In this document: positions 58,820-64,000 of the stretch, one piece after another
Layout of the letters: every line of letters begins with the position of its first letter
Numbering within the stretch: the first letter of the stretch is position 1
Notes under the pieces: generated by a model
The model's input: the letters and a program-made list of their open reading frames with translations, nothing else
Database searches by the model: none
Told to the model about the DNA's origin: nothing
Assembly: GCA_023614405.1 (NCBI GenBank)
Contig: CM042697.1
Coordinates: 465,850,744-465,914,743 of the forward strand
DNA: 64,000 nucleotides
From: Avena insularis
Taxonomy: Eukaryota; Streptophyta; Magnoliopsida; Poales; Poaceae
Direction of reading: 5' to 3'
Made by a program: the position numbers and the translations under genes

Positions 58820-60368
58820 TGTTGGGAACCCTAAGAGCAAGGTGTGAAGTAGCACAGCAGCAAGTTTTCTCTCAGTAAGAAACCGAGGTTAACAAACCAG
58901 TAGGAGGAAGGAAACGTCACAAAGGTGTTTCAAGCAACGCGGAGACCTGCACAACACAAATTCAAGACTTTGCCCCAACGAATCAGTGAGTTTGTCAAGC
59001 TCACCGGTTTGCTGTAACAAAGGATTAAACGTATGGTGTGGAAGGTAATGGTGGTTTGTAGCAAGTAAGCAGAAACAGTGGAAGATGTATCAATGATAAA
59101 GATTGGACCGGGGTCCATAGTTCACTAGAGGTGCTCTACTTAAATAAACAACATGGCATGAAGGGTAAACAAATTACAGCGGGGCAATTGACAGGAACTG
59201 AGCAAGGCATAACAATGCAATTACTAGTCAGAAAGATCCTATGAGGTTGATTGGGCAATACAACAATATACATAGACCGCCATCCAACTACATCTATGAC
59301 TAGAAGTCCACCTTCAGGTTATCATCCGAACCCCCTCTAGTATTAAGTTGCAAGCAACAGACAACTGCTTTAAGCAAAGTGTGTAAGGTAAACAGTCCAC
59401 ATGTTCCATGAACAAGAGACCGTTGTTTTCTCCCTAGTAGCAACAGCACATCTACAACCGAAGAGATTTCTGACACTTCCCTTGGAAACTAGAGGCATGA
59501 ACCCACTATCGAGCATAAATACCCCCTCTTGGAGTCACTAGCAACTACTTGGCCAAGATAGCTACTAACAACGGAGAGCATGCAAGATCACAAACAACAC
59601 ATACATGATAGAATCATAAAGACAAAACCATTAATCAAACCAACATAATAATCTCAATATCCATCGGATCCCCACAAACACAACATGCATGATTACAAAT
59701 AGATTAGATCTTGATCATGAACGGAGCTCACAAGATCTATACATGAAAGCACAAAGGAGGGGATACAATCATCTAGCTACTACATGGACCCATAGTCCAA
59801 GGTGGAACTACTCACGCATCATACCGGAGAGAAGGCCTCCGGGATGATCTCTCCTTCGGCAGGGTGCCGAGAAGAACTTCAGATCCCCCTGATCTAGGGA
59901 CGATGGTGGCGGCTACAAACGGTTTCGTGGATATTTGATTGGGTACTCAGGGTTTCTGCATCGGGGGCTTCTTATAGGCGAAGAGGGAGACCGAGGAGGC
60001 GGCCAGGGCCACCAAACCCTAGCCAGGCGCGGGGTGGGGCCCACCCGCGCCTAGGGTGGGGCCCACCCGCGCCTGGGGTGGGTCTGGCCCCCCTGGCTGG
60101 CCTCCCGGGCTCTCCTCTGGACTTCTTGTTCCCCATGGAAAGTAATTGACTTTGTCCTTTGTCCCGTCCAATTCCGAGAATATTTCTTTACTAATTTTTC
60201 TGAAACCAAAAATAGCAGAAAACATGCATCTGGCACTGTTGCAACTTGTTAATAGGTTAGTACCAGAAAACATGTAAAAAGCACCTCAAAGTGTGGACAA
60301 GTAAAGCAAAGTAGATACAGAACAAGCATGGAGCATCAAAAATTATAGATACGTTTCCAACATATCAG
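58820..60368 (-). repeat. Gypsy-type LTR (Fatima-like)
   Basis: Plus-strand ends are TGTTGGGAACCC and CCAACATATCA, so the minus strand starts TGATATGTTGGAAACGTATC, the style of Triticeae Gypsy LTRs. Next to it at 60369 lies GCATCCCCAAGC, whose complement GCTTGGGGATGC is a typical polypurine tract. This LTR is therefore the 3' LTR of a minus-strand element. Open frames inside it carry no gene. Confidence 0.75.
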
Positions 60369-61500
60369 CATCCCCAAGCTTAACTCCTGCTCGTCCTCGA
60401 GTAGGTAAGTGATAAATAGAATAATTTTTGAGGTCACATGCACCCTCACAATAAAGATCCAACCATTTGCAAGCATTGAAAGCTGGGATCAAAGAACTCT
60501 AAACATGTGCATGAAAGATGGAGTTCTAACAATAGGACATAGTAACTATGCATGCAACATGGCAAGCTACAAACAAAGATCATGAATAACATGCATTGAA
60601 AAATGTTTGTTTGTTTCACATACGGAAAACATAGTATAGTGGTAATCAATTTGTCCCTCATAGAGTAGCAATATAATGCATAGGACACCTGCAAAGTTCA
60701 CAAGGGTGACTAGAAACAAGTAGCACAAGAGCAAGTAATAACACAATATGCATCAATTAATAAGCTTTGGAACACTGCACACAGAATGACAACTATGCTC
60801 TCTTAATGGTGCCTAAAGGTAGAAGGTGGAGACTCAATAGCGGTGGAAGAAAGGACTTTTTGTAAAGGAAGCAGGGATTACAAGTTTCAAAAAGAGATTC
60901 CAAAAATTATGGTACTTGTTAGCTTTCAGCCCTCATTGCCCCTATCATAAGCATCTTGAAGTGGTTAAGGTTAAAGTGGCAAAGCTGGAGTATATGCTTG
61001 ACGAAGTATAAGTTGGCAATCTCATGCCCCTTGAATACGAGGGCCACACCTCATGCATACTCAACTTTAGGTCCACGTAAGTTCTTGTCGCTGTAAGTAT
61101 TTGCATATCATTGAGAACCGCCGACGGGGTACCCTTTGCACATGGTACAAGAGCTTTCCCATAACCAAAATGACAAGGCAAGCCGACAATGAGCATCTCA
61201 GCAATCTTTTTATTTACCATATGCATAGCTTTTTATTAAGGATGCTTCATAGATAGCTCACTATGGTGATGCTGCAAGTTTCCACCATGATTAGGCATGG
61301 CTTAGGCTAGCGGCCCAGGCGTTTCTCTAATACAAGATACAAACTTTATGGACTTAAAAGTTCCCTCTTTATTTCACACCGATGACATCCATAGACAAAA
61401 GAACATGATATCAACTGAGTACAACAAGGTACAAGTGTAATGTTGAAAACGTTCTCCGTGACAGCACGGTTCTGCTAATTCCAACTTATAAGTGCAAGCT
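60369..61500 (-). mobile_element. Partial internal region of the Gypsy-type element
   Basis: The sequence beside the polypurine tract (AACTCCTGCTCGTCCTCGAG and beyond) is of the kind found at the 3' end of Triticeae Gypsy internal regions. No reverse transcriptase, integrase or gag frame is seen before similarity fades. The second LTR is not in the window. Confidence 0.55.
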
Positions 61501-64000
61501 GAAAGGATAGAGATGTCGCCTAGAGGGGGGGTGAATAGGCAATTTCAAAACTATTACGATTTTGGCTTGATAGAATGCGGAATTAAACTAACGTTTATTT
61601 TACAAGCACAAAACCTAAATACACTAGGCTCAACTAAGTGCACCAACAACAAATTAAGCTAAGCAATATAGCACAAGATAAATATACCACAAGTGATAAG
61701 CAAGATATAAGTACTTCAAGCTCGATGGCTATCGCAAGGAAAGTAAGCTCGGATATAGAGATAACCGAGGCACGCGGAGACGAAGATGTATTCCCGTGTT
61801 CACCACCTTTGGGAAGGGGGCTACGTCACGTTGGAGAGGTGTGAGGTTCCACGAAGGATTCCTCACGCGCCACAAAGGCTCACCTTCTTCTCCGAGTCTA
61901 TCCCACGAAGGAATAGGCCCTTTCCTTATGGCTAGCTTTTCCTCCACTCCGGAGATGGCAAGCTCCACAACCACTTCACAAGCTCCACGAAGGAGAATCC
62001 CGGGTCTCTTCACAATCTTCCACGAAGAGAACGCCGTGATACCAACCGCCAAGCCAACTAGGAGGTCACCCTCCAAGAGTAACAAGCTCACGGTCTCTCA
62101 CTCGAACAAATCGTAATGGAGAGCTCAACACTTATGCAAGAATGCAAAGCAAGACCACCAAGGGTGCTCAAATCCTTCACTCTCAAATCGCACCAAAGCA
62201 ACAAGTGCTAGGGAGGAATTAGAGAGGAAGAACAATGGTGGAAGTCAACCAATGACTCCAAGATCTAGATCCAATGGGTTCCCCTCACTTAGAGGAGGAA
62301 TTGATTGGTGGGGATTGTAGATCTAGATCTCCTCTTCCAAAGCCCTCAAAAAGATGTAAGAATCATAGGAGGGAAGGAGGAGGAAGCAAGCTCAAGAGGT
62401 TCAACAATGGAGGTCAATTTCGTGGTCAAGAACACACTGAAACGTTGGGGAAAGAACCCCCTTTTATAGTGGAAAGAAAATATGGCCGTTGGAAGAAATC
62501 TGTGCGAACTCGGTTGAAAGTTCGGTTGGACCGGCTCCAGAACCGGACCGTCCGGTTCCTGGACCGGAAAACCGAACTTAAAACCGGAATTAGGTCAAGA
62601 CACGCCTCGGATAGACTCGTATAGAAAAACCGAAAATCCCGGTTTCAGATCCGGTTTTCCGGTCCTGGCACCGGACCACCCGGTCTGGGAGCCGGTTGAA
62701 CCGAATCCACAACCGGGATGAAACAGGCTTCACGAAAAACGCAATAACTTTTGCATCCGGACTCCGATTTCGATGATCTTGGGCTTGTTTTGATGAGGAA
62801 AACAATCTTTACAAGATTGTGCAGATAAACGTCATAGACCAACAAAGGAGGATAGAACCAAATGAAGAAAGGTAAGAAGCCTCCCTAAATAAGAACCGAT
62901 AAAACCTACAAACTCAAAAACACCATAGAAGATGCATACGAATTCCATTTTCGATGAACTTGGGATTGTTGAGGAGCTAGCAATAAGCTCAAGAACCTCA
63001 CATGGAGAAACACCAAGAAGAAACAAAATAGGAAGATGCAAAGGATTGAGCTCCCTATGATGATGTGATCAAGTTACACAACCGAAAGCCCCTCTTGATA
63101 GTGCGGCTATCTATCCTATAACCCGGTCTCCCAACAACCACCTTGAGACCGGTAAAAGGAAAACCTAGCAAGGCCATACCTTTGCCTTGCGCATACCGCT
63201 TGATCTTGATGACAACGCTTCAAGCTCCACCTGGTTTTAATGCAACACTTGATCATTGTTGCTTTGTGAAGACTCCTAATTTGCTCCCCATACACCACTA
63301 TGGGATAGCTTCATTAATACATGTATTCACATGTCCATTATCACCAATATGGACGGCAAGCTTCAAGAAAATGATCTTCTCGAGATGCTTATCTTGAACT
63401 TGCCCTTCTCAACCTTGATGACGATCACCACTTGATGTCATCCTCTCATGGTCTATATAATATCTTCATTTTGAAGCATGCACATGGAAAGATACCTGTC
63501 CCATATAGAAAACACAAAGGCAAATATATAATGGGTTAGTTCATGATGCATAATTGACAAGGCTTACCATACCACAAGACCATGTGGTACATTCTTTATG
63601 CTTCATGTGTTGACCAACTTGAAATCACTCTTCACTCTTTGTATTGGTCAACCAAGTATCTTCTCGTGCTCCATCTTAATATCTTGAGGTATATAAGGAA
63701 CTCTTCATTTGATTACATGCTCTAAATCTTAGTCAACCATAGATCAACTAATGAGGCTATCATGACACCGACTTAGAGCCATATCTTGAATTCTTCTATT
63801 GAGATCACACTCTCAAGATCTTGATCATATCATATTCTTCTCTTCAACTCGATGATTTTGATGCCAATACTCAAGGTATATCTTTATCTTCATGGCATCC
63901 ATACTTGAATCCAACACATGGACTACAAGCATGACCTATGGAACATACCTTCATATAAAACTCGGTGAAAACATTAGTCCATAGGGATTGTCATTAATCA
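61501..64000 (+). repeat. Long Triticeae repeat, unclassified
   Basis: It starts near GATGTCGCCTAGAGGGGGGG, a phrase common in Triticeae repeats. The first 300 bases match 20879-21167 and 36509-36700. A stretch at 62510-62720 is dense in CCGG and ACCGGA words, and the remainder is AT-rich with many CTTGA and CATCTTGA phrases. No transposase or reverse transcriptase is visible and the right end lies outside the window. Open frames here (for example 61729-62116) are chance frames. Confidence 0.6.

Noticed and set aside
62274..62845. CCGG-rich stretch as a CpG-island promoter
   Set aside because: The CCGG words are part of a repeat and no gene follows; the frames there are chance.
1..64000. CRISPR arrays, bacterial operons or prophage features
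   Set aside because: The gene structures, splice sites and repeats are those of a plant nuclear genome; no regularly spaced short repeats were seen.

Overview
The window is nuclear DNA of a grass, most likely of the wheat/barley/rye tribe (Triticeae). Genes have spliced introns. The repeats are typical of that tribe: a Ty1-copia family whose LTR starts TGTTGGAATTATGCCC (Angela/BARE type), a Gypsy LTR starting TGATATGTTGG, CTCCCTCCG Stowaway MITEs, CACTA elements and plant LINEs. Family names come from memory of these repeats, not from a search.

Layout. 1-5 kb is a decayed class II-type element carrying what looks like a captured first exon. 5-15 kb holds a Stowaway MITE, a LINE remnant, a CACTA transposon with a frameshifted transposase, and two perfectly identical 213-bp copies of a possible Pol III-type RNA gene. 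15.4-19.9 kb is CPSF30 (minus strand), a CCCH zinc-finger/YTH mRNA 3'-end processing factor; its reconstructed CDS is 655 codons plus stop. 21.2-36.5 kb is a tandem LTR-internal-LTR-internal-LTR copia array nested in another repeat. 36.8-47.5 kb holds remains of an SOS1-type plasma-membrane Na+/H+ antiporter gene: an isolated exon-1 relic, then a gene body lacking exon 1 and the middle exons, with a young 5'-inverted LINE beside exon 2. 48.5-51.5 kb is a small LSM-domain gene (NAA38-like, plus strand). It converges on 52.0-56.0 kb, a complete Rab geranylgeranyltransferase alpha-subunit gene (minus strand, 8 exons, 701 codons plus stop). 56-64 kb is repeats: nested MITEs, short tandem duplications, a copia LTR with primer-binding site, a Gypsy LTR and a long Triticeae repeat.

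Three protein genes look intact: CPSF30, the NAA38-like gene and RGTA. They are housekeeping genes (mRNA 3'-end formation, N-terminal acetylation, Rab prenylation) with no evident joint pathway. The SOS1-type locus is almost certainly a pseudogene.

The most unusual items are the duplicated 213-bp promoter-like/RNA unit, the twin-primed LINE, the three-LTR copia array, and small indels between repeat copies that fall mainly at CG and CHG sites, which may reflect base-calling error at methylated cytosines. No clearly new biological system could be proven from sequence alone.
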